Assembly (NCBI GenBank): GCA_026004935.1
Contig: BPKC01000001.1
Coordinates: 1,465,491-1,529,490 of the forward strand
From: Rhodothalassiaceae bacterium
GTDB taxonomy: Bacteria > Pseudomonadota > Alphaproteobacteria > Sphingomonadales > Rhodothalassiaceae
Direction of reading: 5' to 3'
DNA length: 64,000 bases
Notes under the pieces: model-generated
Database searches by the model: none
Seen by the model: the letters and a program-made list of their open reading frames with translations, nothing else
Told to the model about the DNA's origin: nothing
Part shown: piece by piece, positions 8,164-17,269 of the stretch
Layout of the letters: each line of letters begins with the position of its first letter
How positions within the stretch are numbered: the first letter of the stretch is position 1
Translations under genes and position numbers: made by a program

Positions 8164-11100
8164 GTGTTCCTGGGGAGCACGGAAAGCCGGATTCTGCTTT
8201 TCGCGACGGCGGCCGCCATGACGATCGCCTTACCGGCCGCCGCGATGCCGCCGGAGCAGTACACGCTGGACAATCTGGGCGTCGATCTCGCAACCGGCGC
8301 GTTCACCACCTCCCGGACGGTGCTTGCCATCGGCCCGGCCGGCTCGCCGGACCAGCTCGTGCTTACCATCGAATACAACTCGCAGGAGACCCGCGACGGC
8401 CCATTCGGCAAGGGCTGGAGCCACTCGCTCGAGCTGTGGGCCGAGCGCCGGCCGAGCGGCAGCACGCGGGTCGTCGATGTCGTCGCCGGCATGGTGAGCG
8501 CAGGCTTCAAGCTCTCCGGTTCGACCTACGTCCCCGACCGGCGCAACGGCGCGGCGCTGATCCCGGCGTCGTCTTCGGCGCTCGCAAATCTGACCTTCTA
8601 CAGCCGCAACGGCGACGTCATCGTCTTCGAGCCCGACGACAACACCACCTGCGCCAGCTTCGCCAACACCTGCCGCTATCATGCGACCAGCTGGACGAAG
8701 CCGAACGGCGAGAAGCTCACCTTCGCCCATCCGAAGTCCTGGAGCGGGTCCAGCTACACGACCGGCCGCCTGTCCAGCGTGACCAGCACGCTCGGCTGGA
8801 ACATCTCCTTCGGCTACAATGGCGCCGGGCACATGACATGGGCGCAGGCGGTCAATCTGGCGGTGGACTACTGCGGCAACGTCAACGGCGCACCCTGGTG
8901 CAATCTCTCAAGCTGGCCGAAGGTGACCTTCGCCTACACCTCCGCCGGTCAGCTTGCGAGCCTCACGGATCTTTCGGGCCAGGTCTGGTCCTTCGGCTAT
9001 GATACCGCCGGCCGCATGACGTGGCTCAGGCGGCCGGGCGATTCCACGAATTTCCGCACGCTCACCTACGCCAGCTCCGGCAAGGTCACGAAGCAGACGG
9101 TGACCGGCATCGGCAGCTGGACCTACAGCTATACCAGCACCACCACCACCGCCACCGACCCGGCGGGGCACAAGACCACCGTCACCTTCTCGAACGGCCG
9201 GCCCGTCTCGGTGAAGGATCCCCTGAACCGCGTCACAAGCTTCGCCTACGACGGCTTCGGGCGGCTCATCCGCCAGACGCGGCCCGAGGGCGATTCGGTC
9301 GAGCTCACCTATGACAACCGCGGCAATGTGACCCAGACGAAGCGCAATCCCAAACCCAATTCGGGCCTTGCCGCCATCGTCACCACCGCCGGCTTCCGGG
9401 CGGACACGGATGCCGAATGCACGCCAGCCCCCACGCCGCTGTGCAACCAGCCGCTGTGGGTGCGCGATCCCTTGGGCAACCAGACGGACTTCACCTACAA
9501 CACCAGCGCCAAGGCGGTGGCGACCGTCACGCTGCCGGCGAACGGCTCCGGCATCCGCCCGCGTCAGCGCTTCAGCTATGCCCAGCTCTGGGCCTATGTG
9601 AAGACGGCCTCGGGCGGGGTTGCGGCGGCGGCGGCGCCCGTGTGGCGTCTCATCGAGACGGCGGGCTGCCCGACGGCGACGACCTGCGCGTCGTCCACGG
9701 AGGTGAAGACGGGCTTCGGCTACGGCGCGGCGGGCGTCGCCAACAACCGCGCGCTGGTCACGACGACGGTCGATCCGGGCGGTCTCAATCTGGTGACGAC
9801 GCTCACCTACGACCGCTGGGGGAATGTGACCCGGCAGGACGGCCCGCTTTCGGGCGCGGCGGACAGCGTGTATCTGCGCTACGACGCGCTGCGGCGCGTC
9901 GTGGGCAGCATTGCACCCGATCCGGACGGCTCGGGTCCGCTGCCGCGTCCGGCGGTGCGGGTGAGCTATGATGCGAAGGGTCTGGTGACGCGCCGGGAGA
10001 CGGGGACGGTGACGGGCACCTCGGATGCGGCGTGGTCGGCCTTCGTGGTGAAACAGGCGGAGGTTTTCGCCTATGATGGGGCGGGCCGGCCGGTCCGGCG
10101 CGAGGTTCAGGCGGGCGGCGCGGTGCAGCAGGTGGAGCAGACGAGCTATGATGCCGCCTCGCGTCCCGTGTGCCGGGCGGTGCGGATGAACCCGGCGGTG
10201 TATGGGGCGCTGCCGGATGCGTGCAATCTGTCGAGCCCGGGATCTTCGGGCTTCGACCGGGTGAGCCGGCTGGGCTATGATGCGGCCGGGCAGCTGGTAT
10301 CGGTGACGGCGGCGGTGGGTCTGTCGTCGGAGCAGGTGAGCGCGACGCTGACGTATACGGCGAACGGGCTGCTTCAGACGGTGAAGGACGCGAAGGGCAA
10401 CCTGACGACCTTCGAGTATGACGGCTTCGACCGTCTGATCCGGCGCCGGTATCCCGACAAATGGAGTCCGGGGATCTCGTCGGCGAGCGATGTGGAGACC
10501 TTCGCCTATGACGCGGCGGGGCGCATCACCTCCACGGTGAGGCGCGACGGTCAGGTGATCGCCTTCGTGCATGATGCGCTGGGGGAGGTGGTGAAGCGGG
10601 ATCTGCCGGGCACGGCGGCCGACGTGACGCTGTCTTATGACGCCCTGGGGCGTGTGACGGCGGTGAGCCGGAACGGGGCGGGCATCAGCTTCTCCTACGA
10701 CAGGGCCTCGCGGCTGGTTCAGACGGTTCAGGCGGGGCTGAGCGTGTCCTATCAGTATGACGCGGCGGGTCGGCGCACGCGGATGACCTGGCCGGACGGG
10801 TTCTATGTGACCTTCGGGTATGACGCGCTGGGGCGTGTGAGCGAGATGCGGGAGAACGGCTCCGCGCTGATCGCGAGCTTCGCCTATGACGATCAGGGCC
10901 GGCGGACGCAGCTGTCCCGGGGCAACGGGACGACGACGAGCTATGCTTACGATGCGCTGGGTCGGCTGACGCGGCTGACCCATGATCTGGCGGGGACGGC
11001 GGCGGACTATGATGCCGAGTTCACTTATGATCCGCTGGGCCGGATTGTTGCGCGCACGCAGGCGAACGGGCTCTATCACTGGCCGGTGGCGACGGCAAGC

Positions 11101-12330
11101 GGCACGGCGTCGGTGAACGGTCTGGACCAGCTCGCCTCCAGCGGCGGCACCAGCCTCACCCATGACGCCCGCGGCAATCTTGCGGGCCGGGGTGCGTGGG
11201 GCTACGCTCATGATGTGGAGAACCAGCTCACGCAGGTGACGGGCCCGGTGAACCTGACGCTTCGCTACGATGCGCTGGGGCGGCTGGAGCGGCTCATCGA
11301 GAGCGGGCAGGACACGCGCTTCGTCTGGGACGGCGCGCAGGTGATCGCGGAGCTGGATGCGGCGAGCGGGGCGGTCAAACGCCGCTATGTGCCGGGTCCG
11401 GGCACGAATGAGGTGATCGCCTGGTACGAGGGCGCGGGCGTGGGCGAGAGGCGCTTCATTCATCAGGACGAGCGGGGCTCGGTGGTGGCGGTGGCGAACG
11501 GTGCGGGCGCGGCGATCGCGACCTTCCGCTACGGGCCGTGGGGAGAAAGCTCCGACACGGCGTTTTCCCGCTTCGGCTACACGGGCGCGATCCGCCTGCC
11601 GGGCACGGATCTGCTGCACATGCGGGCCCGCGTCTACGCCACGGAGCTCGCCCGCTTCCTCGAGCCCGATCCCATCGGCTTTGCGAGCGGTCAGGTCAAT
11701 TTGTATGCTTATGTGGGCGGCGATCCGATCAACGGCGTGGATCCGAGTGGGTTGAGACGAAGATGTTTCCGAATTGTGGATCAGAATGGCAAGGTTCTCG
11801 TGGAAAAGATCTGTTTGGACATAGAGGACGTAGTTAAGGTTACAACGCGACGCCCGGGTCCCGTTCCTGGAAAGAGCAGCGAGTCTTTAACCGCAAACGA
11901 TGTCAACGACCTTTTGAGCCCAGCTCTACTTGACGGTTTTGGAGTTCCAACACCTTTTGCCGCAGATGTCTCCGGACTCACAGGAGAGGCTCCGCCGTCA
12001 AATGAGATTCCGACTGAAGATTGCGCGAAGGTGACGCACGTTGGATGTGCGTACCGCTATGACAAGGACGGAAAGCTCCAGTTGACACCAGAATATAGGC
12101 AAAAAGTGTGTGACGCCCAAAAGGCACTTCGGCAAGGTTCTGCGAAAACGATAGACGGGTTCTTTGTGACCGGAGTGGCGAGCATAGCTCTATCTTCTCC
12201 GGCCGGGCCAGCCCTTGCCATTTTTTCCTCCTTTGGTACTGCAGTTGCAAGTTTGACCACAGGCGCGGGGTTTCAGCCGTTTGGATTCACAGTTATACCT
12301 CCCATCCAGATTGTTGATTGCGGTGGGTAA
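8164..12330 (+). CDS. Full-length Sec-exported Rhs polymorphic toxin (C0)
   Basis: 1388 aa; the only complete rhs gene here. Start GTG 8164 follows GGGAGGGGG (8141-8149); ATG 8157 is in another frame. Residues 1-27 form a Sec signal peptide (LLFATAAAMTIALPAAA). The N-terminal domain (about 35-80) includes PFGKGWSHSLELWAE, typical of SpvB/DUF6531-like shells. About 20 YD repeats follow, then the RHS core (RRFIHQDERGSV, FGYTGAIRLPGTDLLHMRAR) ending in the self-cleavage motif DPSGL (residues 1193-1197). The 191-residue tail has a linker with IEDVVKVTT, junction Cys at 1287, a hydrophobic segment (FFVTGVASIALSSPAGPALA) and a Cys at 1386, four residues from the end. The tail resembles no family I can name; a membrane or pore-forming action is inferred. 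The 2-TM protein downstream is its probable immunity partner. The linker is identical to that of C8. Confidence 0.9.
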   Translation: MFLGSTESRILLFATAAAMTIALPAAAMPPEQYTLDNLGVDLATGAFTTSRTVLAIGPAGSPDQLVLTIEYNSQETRDGPFGKGWSHSLELWAERRPSGSTRVVDVVAGMVSAGFKLSGSTYVPDRRNGAALIPASSSALANLTFYSRNGDVIVFEPDDNTTCASFANTCRYHATSWTKPNGEKLTFAHPKSWSGSSYTTGRLSSVTSTLGWNISFGYNGAGHMTWAQAVNLAVDYCGNVNGAPWCNLSSWPKVTFAYTSAGQLASLTDLSGQVWSFGYDTAGRMTWLRRPGDSTNFRTLTYASSGKVTKQTVTGIGSWTYSYTSTTTTATDPAGHKTTVTFSNGRPVSVKDPLNRVTSFAYDGFGRLIRQTRPEGDSVELTYDNRGNVTQTKRNPKPNSGLAAIVTTAGFRADTDAECTPAPTPLCNQPLWVRDPLGNQTDFTYNTSAKAVATVTLPANGSGIRPRQRFSYAQLWAYVKTASGGVAAAAAPVWRLIETAGCPTATTCASSTEVKTGFGYGAAGVANNRALVTTTVDPGGLNLVTTLTYDRWGNVTRQDGPLSGAADSVYLRYDALRRVVGSIAPDPDGSGPLPRPAVRVSYDAKGLVTRRETGTVTGTSDAAWSAFVVKQAEVFAYDGAGRPVRREVQAGGAVQQVEQTSYDAASRPVCRAVRMNPAVYGALPDACNLSSPGSSGFDRVSRLGYDAAGQLVSVTAAVGLSSEQVSATLTYTANGLLQTVKDAKGNLTTFEYDGFDRLIRRRYPDKWSPGISSASDVETFAYDAAGRITSTVRRDGQVIAFVHDALGEVVKRDLPGTAADVTLSYDALGRVTAVSRNGAGISFSYDRASRLVQTVQAGLSVSYQYDAAGRRTRMTWPDGFYVTFGYDALGRVSEMRENGSALIASFAYDDQGRRTQLSRGNGTTTSYAYDALGRLTRLTHDLAGTAADYDAEFTYDPLGRIVARTQANGLYHWPVATASGTASVNGLDQLASSGGTSLTHDARGNLAGRGAWGYAHDVENQLTQVTGPVNLTLRYDALGRLERLIESGQDTRFVWDGAQVIAELDAASGAVKRRYVPGPGTNEVIAWYEGAGVGERRFIHQDERGSVVAVANGAGAAIATFRYGPWGESSDTAFSRFGYTGAIRLPGTDLLHMRARVYATELARFLEPDPIGFASGQVNLYAYVGGDPINGVDPSGLRRRCFRIVDQNGKVLVEKICLDIEDVVKVTTRRPGPVPGKSSESLTANDVNDLLSPALLDGFGVPTPFAADVSGLTGEAPPSNEIPTEDCAKVTHVGCAYRYDKDGKLQLTPEYRQKVCDAQKALRQGSAKTIDGFFVTGVASIALSSPAGPALAIFSSFGTAVASLTTGAGFQPFGFTVIPPIQIVDCGG
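11740..12087 (+). repeat. Linker shared with C8 (29467-29814)
   Basis: About 348 bp, from the DPSGL codons through DKDGKLQLT, read identical to 29467-29814 at a constant offset of 17727. The two genes diverge completely immediately afterwards, so this is a recombination-grade homology arm in front of different toxins. Confidence 0.85.
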
Positions 12331-12335
12331 TACGA

Positions 12336-12530
12336 ATGGCAAATTTGATGCGGAACACTATTAAATACATGACAATTACTGCGAAAGTGGTATTTTTCAT
12401 ATTTTTCGTGGGAAAATTTTTCTTTGACGTTTTTTCGTCCGACGATGTATTTTTAATATTATTGCTTGTGGTCGCATTAGAAATAATATATAGAAACATG
12501 TCACACAAAACGCGAGTTAGAAACGATTGA
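12336..12530 (+). CDS. Small 2-TM putative immunity protein for C0
   Basis: 64 aa from ATG 12336, 5 bp after the rhs stop. Two hydrophobic helices (TITAKVVFFIFFVGKFFF and VFLILLLVVALEIIY) with a basic C-terminus; no homolog recognised. Its place directly after the effector tail, strong A+T bias compared with the core, and the parallel 2-TM gene after the related C8 tail argue that it is an inner-membrane immunity protein against a membrane-active toxin. Function is inferred from position only. Confidence 0.6.
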   Translation: MANLMRNTIKYMTITAKVVFFIFFVGKFFFDVFSSDDVFLILLLVVALEIIYRNMSHKTRVRND

Positions 12531-12580
12531 CTTTATGGCTCTCAATATCTGTTCGTAACAACATTATCATATGGATTTGA

Positions 12581-14176
12581 AGCTTCGCCTATGACGATCA
12601 GGGCCGGCGGACGCAGCTGTCCCGGGGCAACGGGACGACGACGAGCTATGCTTACGATGCGCTGGGTCGGCTGACGCGGCTGACCCATGATCTGGCGGGG
12701 ACGGCGGCGGACTATGATGCCGAGTTCACTTATGATCCGCTGGGCCGGATCGTCTCGCGCACGCAGGCGAACGGGCTCTATCACTGGCCGGTGGCGACGG
12801 CAAGCGGCACGGCGTCGGTGAACGGTCTGGACCAGCTCGCCTCCAGCGGCGGCACCAGCCTCACCTACGACGGCCGCGGCAATCTTGCGGGCCGGGGTGC
12901 GTGGGGCTACGCTCATGATGTGGAGAACAATCTGACGCAGGTGACGGGCCCGGTGAACCTGACGCTCGCCTATGATGCGCTGGGGCGGCTGGAGCGGCTC
13001 ATCGAGAGCGGGCAGGACACGCGCTTCCTCTATGACGGCGCGCAGGTGATCGCGGAGCTGGATGCGGCGAGCGGGGCGGTCAAACGCCGTTACGTGCCGG
13101 GCCCGGGCACGAATGAGGTGGTGGCCTGGTACGAGGGCTCCGGCGTGGGCGAGAGGCGCTTCATTCATCAGGACGAGCGGGGCTCGGTGGTGGCGGTGGC
13201 GAACGGTGCGGGCGCGGCGATCGCGACCTTCCGCTATGGGCCGTGGGGGGAGAGCACGGATACGGCATTCAGCCGCTTCGGCTACACGGGCGCGATCCGC
13301 CTGCCGGGCACCGATCTGCTGCACATGCGGGCCCGCGTCTACGCCACGGAGCTCGCCCGCTTCCTCGAGCCCGATCCCATCGGCTTCGCGAGCGGTCAGC
13401 TCAATCTGTATGCCTATGTGGGCGGCGATCCGATCAACGGCGTGGATCCGAGCGGGTTGATGGAGGAGGATGACGATGACTCGGGGGACGATGACGGGGT
13501 GATTGAGAATATTGTGACGACAGGAAAGAGGATTGCACTAAGTCCGGAGTCGGTGCGGTTTGCGATCGCGTTGAGCAACTACATCCTTGACGATCTGATG
13601 CAAAGCCTCGCGATGCTCGGATTTTCCCCCGGCCAGATCGACGCCATATGCAATTCCGATCCCAAGGATCCGGACAAGGCCACGTTTCCGACCAGGGAAG
13701 AGGCCGCCGCGAATGTAATGAAATACGGTCTCAAGAAATATGGAAACCAAAAAGAATTCTCTGCCGCTATCGTAAGGACGATCGATGGTTTTAAAGCGAC
13801 CAAAATTACCCTAGGTGATTCCGGACGTGTAACCAATATATTTGGTAGCGGACTACCGCCTACAAACCTTGTTGCCATTGCGCATAACCATCCGTCTGTC
13901 GGCAATAGCATTGTAGATTCAGCAAATGAAATGTTATCAAGCCCACAGACCGCAAATAGATTGTTATTACTATATGGCATACCGGTCTCTCAGAATGGGC
14001 CATTCGACACAACGACACTCTCAAGTCTATATGTTGGCGGATTTACAGATCTTGTGGCATTTTTAGTGACGCCGAGCGGGCGATTTGTCCGCTTCGATCC
14101 TCCTTTTGCAGCCTTTGATAAAGGCGAAGAGTTACTTTCAGCAGGATGTCTGAATGCTTCATCAAGCGGCGGATAA
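12581..14176 (+). CDS. Silent Rhs cassette C1: core plus DUF4329/JAMM-like toxin
   Basis: Homology to the full rhs gene starts at SFAYDDQGRR (about residue 905 of C0), right after an in-frame TGA, so there is no start codon of its own (first internal GTG 12791). The RHS core and DPSGL are intact. The tail has an acidic linker, a TonB-box-like IENIVTTGKR, junction Cys in DAICNSDPKDP, then a DUF4329-like domain (TREEAAANVMKYGLKKYG, VAIAHNHPSVGNSIVDSANE) with a JAMM-like HxHP...S/D arrangement, ending AGCLNASSSGG. Exactly two Cys flank the domain. Predicted effector released at DPSGL after recombination into the expressed gene; the enzymatic activity of this family is uncertain. Confidence 0.8.
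   Translation, partial: SFAYDDQGRRTQLSRGNGTTTSYAYDALGRLTRLTHDLAGTAADYDAEFTYDPLGRIVSRTQANGLYHWPVATASGTASVNGLDQLASSGGTSLTYDGRGNLAGRGAWGYAHDVENNLTQVTGPVNLTLAYDALGRLERLIESGQDTRFLYDGAQVIAELDAASGAVKRRYVPGPGTNEVVAWYEGSGVGERRFIHQDERGSVVAVANGAGAAIATFRYGPWGESTDTAFSRFGYTGAIRLPGTDLLHMRARVYATELARFLEPDPIGFASGQLNLYAYVGGDPINGVDPSGLMEEDDDDSGDDDGVIENIVTTGKRIALSPESVRFAIALSNYILDDLMQSLAMLGFSPGQIDAICNSDPKDPDKATFPTREEAAANVMKYGLKKYGNQKEFSAAIVRTIDGFKATKITLGDSGRVTNIFGSGLPPTNLVAIAHNHPSVGNSIVDSANEMLSSPQTANRLLLLYGIPVSQNGPFDTTTLSSLYVGGFTDLVAFLVTPSGRFVRFDPPFAAFDKGEELLSAGCLNASSSGG
13445..13715 (+). repeat. Linker shared with C10 (33052-33322)
   Basis: About 271 bp from DPSGL through REEAAANA match 33052-33322 at a constant offset of 19607, with one visible substitution (Gly/Ser codon). 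Downstream the two DUF4329-like domains differ. Confidence 0.8.
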
Positions 14177-14182
14177 AGTTCA

Positions 14183-14701
14183 ATGAGGTGCAGATCCGTA
14201 ACATGGATAGAAATGTTTTTGATACTCGTCGCGGTCGCCTCATTGATGGCGCTAGAATCTACGAAAAGTAGTATAAAGTCAACAAGATTCTCGCGGACAG
14301 AGCTGATATACCGGACTTACGATAAGGAGAACGGACGTGTATTCGAAATGAAAGCAATATATGATCAGGGCGGTCGGATGTCTGAAGTTTGTATTGAAAA
14401 TTTATGTTGGATGGTTGAGGAGATTATGCCTGTTACCAAGAAAATAGAAGATCGCTTCCTGGGGCCGATTATGAGATTTAGTATAAATCGTAGAGTTGGT
14501 AACGGTCGTCTACAATTGATATATGGCTTATTTGTTGAGGAGGAGGTGCAGAAAGCTTATGCCCCACACGTATGCAAAAATGTTGTTGTGGGAGATCATG
14601 TAAGGTTTAGTTTTTCTGCTATGATATCACGAGATGGGAACGTTAAATCGGCTGTTATCTCATGTGATGGAGTGATAATATACCAAATTGAAAACGTATA
14701 A
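14183..14701 (+). CDS. Putative periplasmic immunity protein, VCI-x3-C family (C1, first copy)
   Basis: 172 aa beginning 6 bp after the C1 stop. N-terminal signal anchor (MFLILVAVASLMAL), then a periplasmic domain with the motif VCIENLC and, near the C-terminus, a Cys-strand-Cys pattern (HVCKNVVVGDHVRFSF, VISCDG). The same pattern recurs in the genes after 14778, 25032 and 33769, all next to DUF4329-like toxins, so this is probably the immunity family specific to that toxin class. No named family recognised. Confidence 0.65.
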   Translation: MRCRSVTWIEMFLILVAVASLMALESTKSSIKSTRFSRTELIYRTYDKENGRVFEMKAIYDQGGRMSEVCIENLCWMVEEIMPVTKKIEDRFLGPIMRFSINRRVGNGRLQLIYGLFVEEEVQKAYAPHVCKNVVVGDHVRFSFSAMISRDGNVKSAVISCDGVIIYQIENV

Positions 14702-14777
14702 GACTCATCGACGTTTGTGGGGCCGGTGTTTGGGTCAGACCAGTAACATCAAATCGTAGTCGCCAGAGGTAAGAAAA

Positions 14778-15416
14778 ATGGATATAAATATTATGGTGTA
14801 CAGCCGACTGCTGTTACTTGTCGCGTGTATAAATTTAGAGTGCCGTGAAGTAGCGGCGACAGAGTGGTGGCAGGCGCCGAAGGACTTTGGTGGTGGTCCT
14901 TTCGAGATTGTGGAGGTGCCCTCTGTTCTCCAACTGGATGGTAGTGCGCGGCTGAGGATAGCAGCGAGAAGTGCTGATCAAGTATATGACATAAGAATAG
15001 AGAAAACAAAAGACGGGAGATTGCAACAAATTTGTTTTGATAAGTCATGCACATATATTTCTAAATTATTTCCATATATAGCACAGATCCGTCTCCAAGA
15101 ACCATCTAACCCGAATGGAGCAATATTGAGAGTGAAAGGTGTCGGAGAGATTGTTGGCGTAGCTTTTTTGGCGCAACTTGCTCCAGCTGTTGCGCGAAAG
15201 TGCTTGGTGCCGATTGCGTGGGCGCAAGGTATGCCCTCGCGCGTCGTGATTTTCTGGCGGGAAGATGGACGGCTCGTGCAGGTCGCGGCAAAGCGGCCGT
15301 TCGAACTGGAGGGAGCTGTTCGAGGCGCTGGCGTAAAAAAGCTTGGATTGCCAAGGTTTCGGTGCGCCTCAGACAAAGTAGATTTTTTGTTTTTTGACGT
15401 TACTCCGGATGTCTAG
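14778..15416 (+). CDS. Putative immunity protein, VCI-x3-C family (second copy)
   Basis: 212 aa; GAGGTAAG ribosome-binding site before ATG 14778. Signal peptide (YSRLLLLVACINLECREVAA), then a domain with QICFDKSCTYISKLFPYIAQ, matching the motif of the preceding gene and of the C6 gene. It follows the C1 immunity gene with no toxin tail between them, so it is either a second antidote or the relic of a cassette whose toxin was lost. The C-terminal part (about 120-212) is richer in GC than the N-terminal part. Confidence 0.6.
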   Translation: MDINIMVYSRLLLLVACINLECREVAATEWWQAPKDFGGGPFEIVEVPSVLQLDGSARLRIAARSADQVYDIRIEKTKDGRLQQICFDKSCTYISKLFPYIAQIRLQEPSNPNGAILRVKGVGEIVGVAFLAQLAPAVARKCLVPIAWAQGMPSRVVIFWREDGRLVQVAAKRPFELEGAVRGAGVKKLGLPRFRCASDKVDFLFFDVTPDV

Positions 15417-15475
15417 GAAGATCGGTAGGATGCATTAAATTTTAGTCGTAGAATCATTATTTAGAAGGTTATGAA

Positions 15476-16735
15476 ATGATGATGGTCTGGCAGGAAAATT
15501 TTTGTTGCCATGATGTCGTCAGCTTGAATCACAATTTGACGCAGGTGACGGGCCCGGTGAACCTGACGCTCGCCTATGACGCGCTGGGGCGGCTGGAGCG
15601 GCTCATCGAGAGCGGGCAGGACACGCGCTTCCTCTATGACGGCGCGCAGGTGATCGCGGAGCTGGATGCGGCGAGCGGGGCGGTCAAACGCCGTTACGTG
15701 CCGGGCCCGGGCACGAATGAGGTGGTGGCCTGGTACGAGGGCGCGGGCGTGGGCGAGAGGCGCTTCATTCATCAGGACGAGCGGGGCTCGGTGGTGGCGG
15801 TGGCGAACGGTGCGGGCGCGGCGATCGCGACCTTCCGCTACGGGCCGTGGGGAGAAAGCTCCGACACGGCATTCACGCGCTTCGGCTACACGGGCGCGCT
15901 TCGCCTGCCGGGCACGGATCTGCTGCACATGCGCGCGCGGGTCTATGCGACCGCGCTCGCCCGCTTCCTCGAGCCCGACCCCATCGGCTTCGCGAGCGGC
16001 CAGCTCAACCTCTATTCTTACGTCGGCGGCGATCCGATCAACTTCACGGATCCGAGCGGGTTGAAGACGATATGCCAAGCCGGGGCACCAGATTGCACCC
16101 CGGGGCCAATGGTAGACCCGATTGATTGTTTTTATCGGGGCGCCAAGCTGGTCTGTCCATCCACGGGCGTGAGCGGATTCAGTGGAGGGATTAATAGCGT
16201 TCCGCGTCGCTTTTTCATTCCGGGGGTATCCGTGGGAAGCGGGAGCATTCCGGGCACCAACGGCAATCACGTTCAGCCCAGGCTGATCTCGCCAGACGGA
16301 GAAGGTGGGGACATGTCCCTTAGTCTCTTGGAGATGATGGGGGAACAGAAGGTCATCGCAGGCTGCAAGGTTGGTGGCCGCGTAAAGACACGGCAAGTTT
16401 CCTTTGATCTTTTTCTCGTTCTGGGCATAGGACTCAATGTCGGTCGATTCGAAAATATAGAAACAGGTCAAACTGGCCTTTTTGCATCCCTTGAATTTGG
16501 AGGTGGTTTAGATTTTTCACTTGGATATAGTATGGGCGAGGCTTCAAGCGCGGAAGCCCTAAACGGGGGGTCGGTATTCGTATCTGGGGGCTATGAGGTC
16601 GCCGAAGGGCAATTGGAATTCGCTTTTAATGACTTTCTGGAATCCAGTGGAATGTCCGGAACGGCGGGTGTCGCTTTGGGATTACCAGCAGGCGGAAGTG
16701 CCGGACTATCACTTGGTTTCATTGTCTGCCCATAG
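15476..16735 (+). CDS. Silent Rhs cassette C2: core plus glycine-rich tail
   Basis: 419 aa from ATG 15476; the first 20 residues are unrelated and homology to C0 begins at about residue 1020 (NLTQVTGPVNLTL). The RHS core, DPSGL and a linker with two extra Cys are followed by the junction motif LLEMMGEQKVIAGC and a glycine-rich domain of alternating hydrophobic strands (LFASLEFGGGLDFSLGY, GVALGLPAGGSAGLSLGF), ending IVCP. The first and last Cys bracket the domain. The tail is homologous to those of C4 and C11. A beta-rich membrane-inserting or binding effector is a guess. No signal peptide, so not exported as it stands. Confidence 0.75.
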   Translation: MMMVWQENFCCHDVVSLNHNLTQVTGPVNLTLAYDALGRLERLIESGQDTRFLYDGAQVIAELDAASGAVKRRYVPGPGTNEVVAWYEGAGVGERRFIHQDERGSVVAVANGAGAAIATFRYGPWGESSDTAFTRFGYTGALRLPGTDLLHMRARVYATALARFLEPDPIGFASGQLNLYSYVGGDPINFTDPSGLKTICQAGAPDCTPGPMVDPIDCFYRGAKLVCPSTGVSGFSGGINSVPRRFFIPGVSVGSGSIPGTNGNHVQPRLISPDGEGGDMSLSLLEMMGEQKVIAGCKVGGRVKTRQVSFDLFLVLGIGLNVGRFENIETGQTGLFASLEFGGGLDFSLGYSMGEASSAEALNGGSVFVSGGYEVAEGQLEFAFNDFLESSGMSGTAGVALGLPAGGSAGLSLGFIVCP

Positions 16736-16762
16736 GACTTGCTTCGTGATTATCTGTGGTCA

Positions 16763-17131
16763 ATGAGAGCTGATAGTGCAATGACTATAAGAAGATTCAC
16801 AATATTTGTATTCGTATTATCGATAACTCTGTTCATTATTAATTTCATATTACCTTTGATAGTATCAAACGAAAATATCATAATTACAAGTATTTTAGAT
16901 TATTCTCTTATGGTGACAATAGTCGTCATGATTATATCTGGGTTTCTGCTGCGGTGTCCGCGCTGCCGATTATCGGTCTTTCACCGGCCAAATCGGTCTT
17001 TCGGGCATGTTGTCGTACCGTGGGCAGGCAAAGGGTGTGCTCGATGCGGTTTGGATTTTACCAGGCAGCCACTTTTTTCTTACAGAAGTCCGCCAAATAC
17101 AAAAAGACGAAAAATTCGTAAAAAGATTTAA
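16763..17131 (+). CDS. 2-TM plus CPRC/CARC zinc-ribbon putative immunity protein (C2)
   Basis: 122 aa from ATG 16763 (ATG 16781 is possible). Two transmembrane helices (FTIFVFVLSITLFIINFILP and DYSLMVTIVVMIISGFLL) are followed at once by a treble-clef-like zinc ribbon, CPRC...CARCGLDF, with a conserved RSFGH between the Cys pairs, and a basic tail. Paralogs occur at 17270, 20404 and 36024; 16763, 20404 and 36024 lie after a glycine-rich effector tail and 17270 follows in tandem. Inferred inner-membrane immunity protein. Confidence 0.65.
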   Translation: MRADSAMTIRRFTIFVFVLSITLFIINFILPLIVSNENIIITSILDYSLMVTIVVMIISGFLLRCPRCRLSVFHRPNRSFGHVVVPWAGKGCARCGLDFTRQPLFSYRSPPNTKRRKIRKKI

Positions 17132-17269
17132 TAGTGGCAAAAAGGTACTTTAAAGAGATTTATATGTCTTAATGAGAGATTTCTCCCAACAATGTGCTGT
17201 TCTATCATGAAACTCTTGATATAAGCAAGGGTGACATCGTTTGAAGCAGAATCATTGAAGGCGCATGCA

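Noticed and set aside
8157-9002. ATG 8157 frame as the rhs start
   Set aside because: It has the best spacing to the ribosome-binding site but is out of frame with the Rhs protein and shows no homology; GTG 8164 keeps the frame and gives a signal peptide.
8908-11619. A 903-codon open frame on the minus strand opposite the rhs gene, with copies opposite each cassette
   Set aside because: It is Arg/Pro/Ala-rich, has no signal peptide or domain, and simply mirrors the GC-rich third positions and repeats of the rhs core.
13860-13920. HNH nuclease call for the HNHP motif in C1
   Set aside because: The motif is part of a DUF4329/JAMM-like domain; the corresponding positions read HIHP and HRHG in its relatives and the downstream N/H of an HNH motif is missing.
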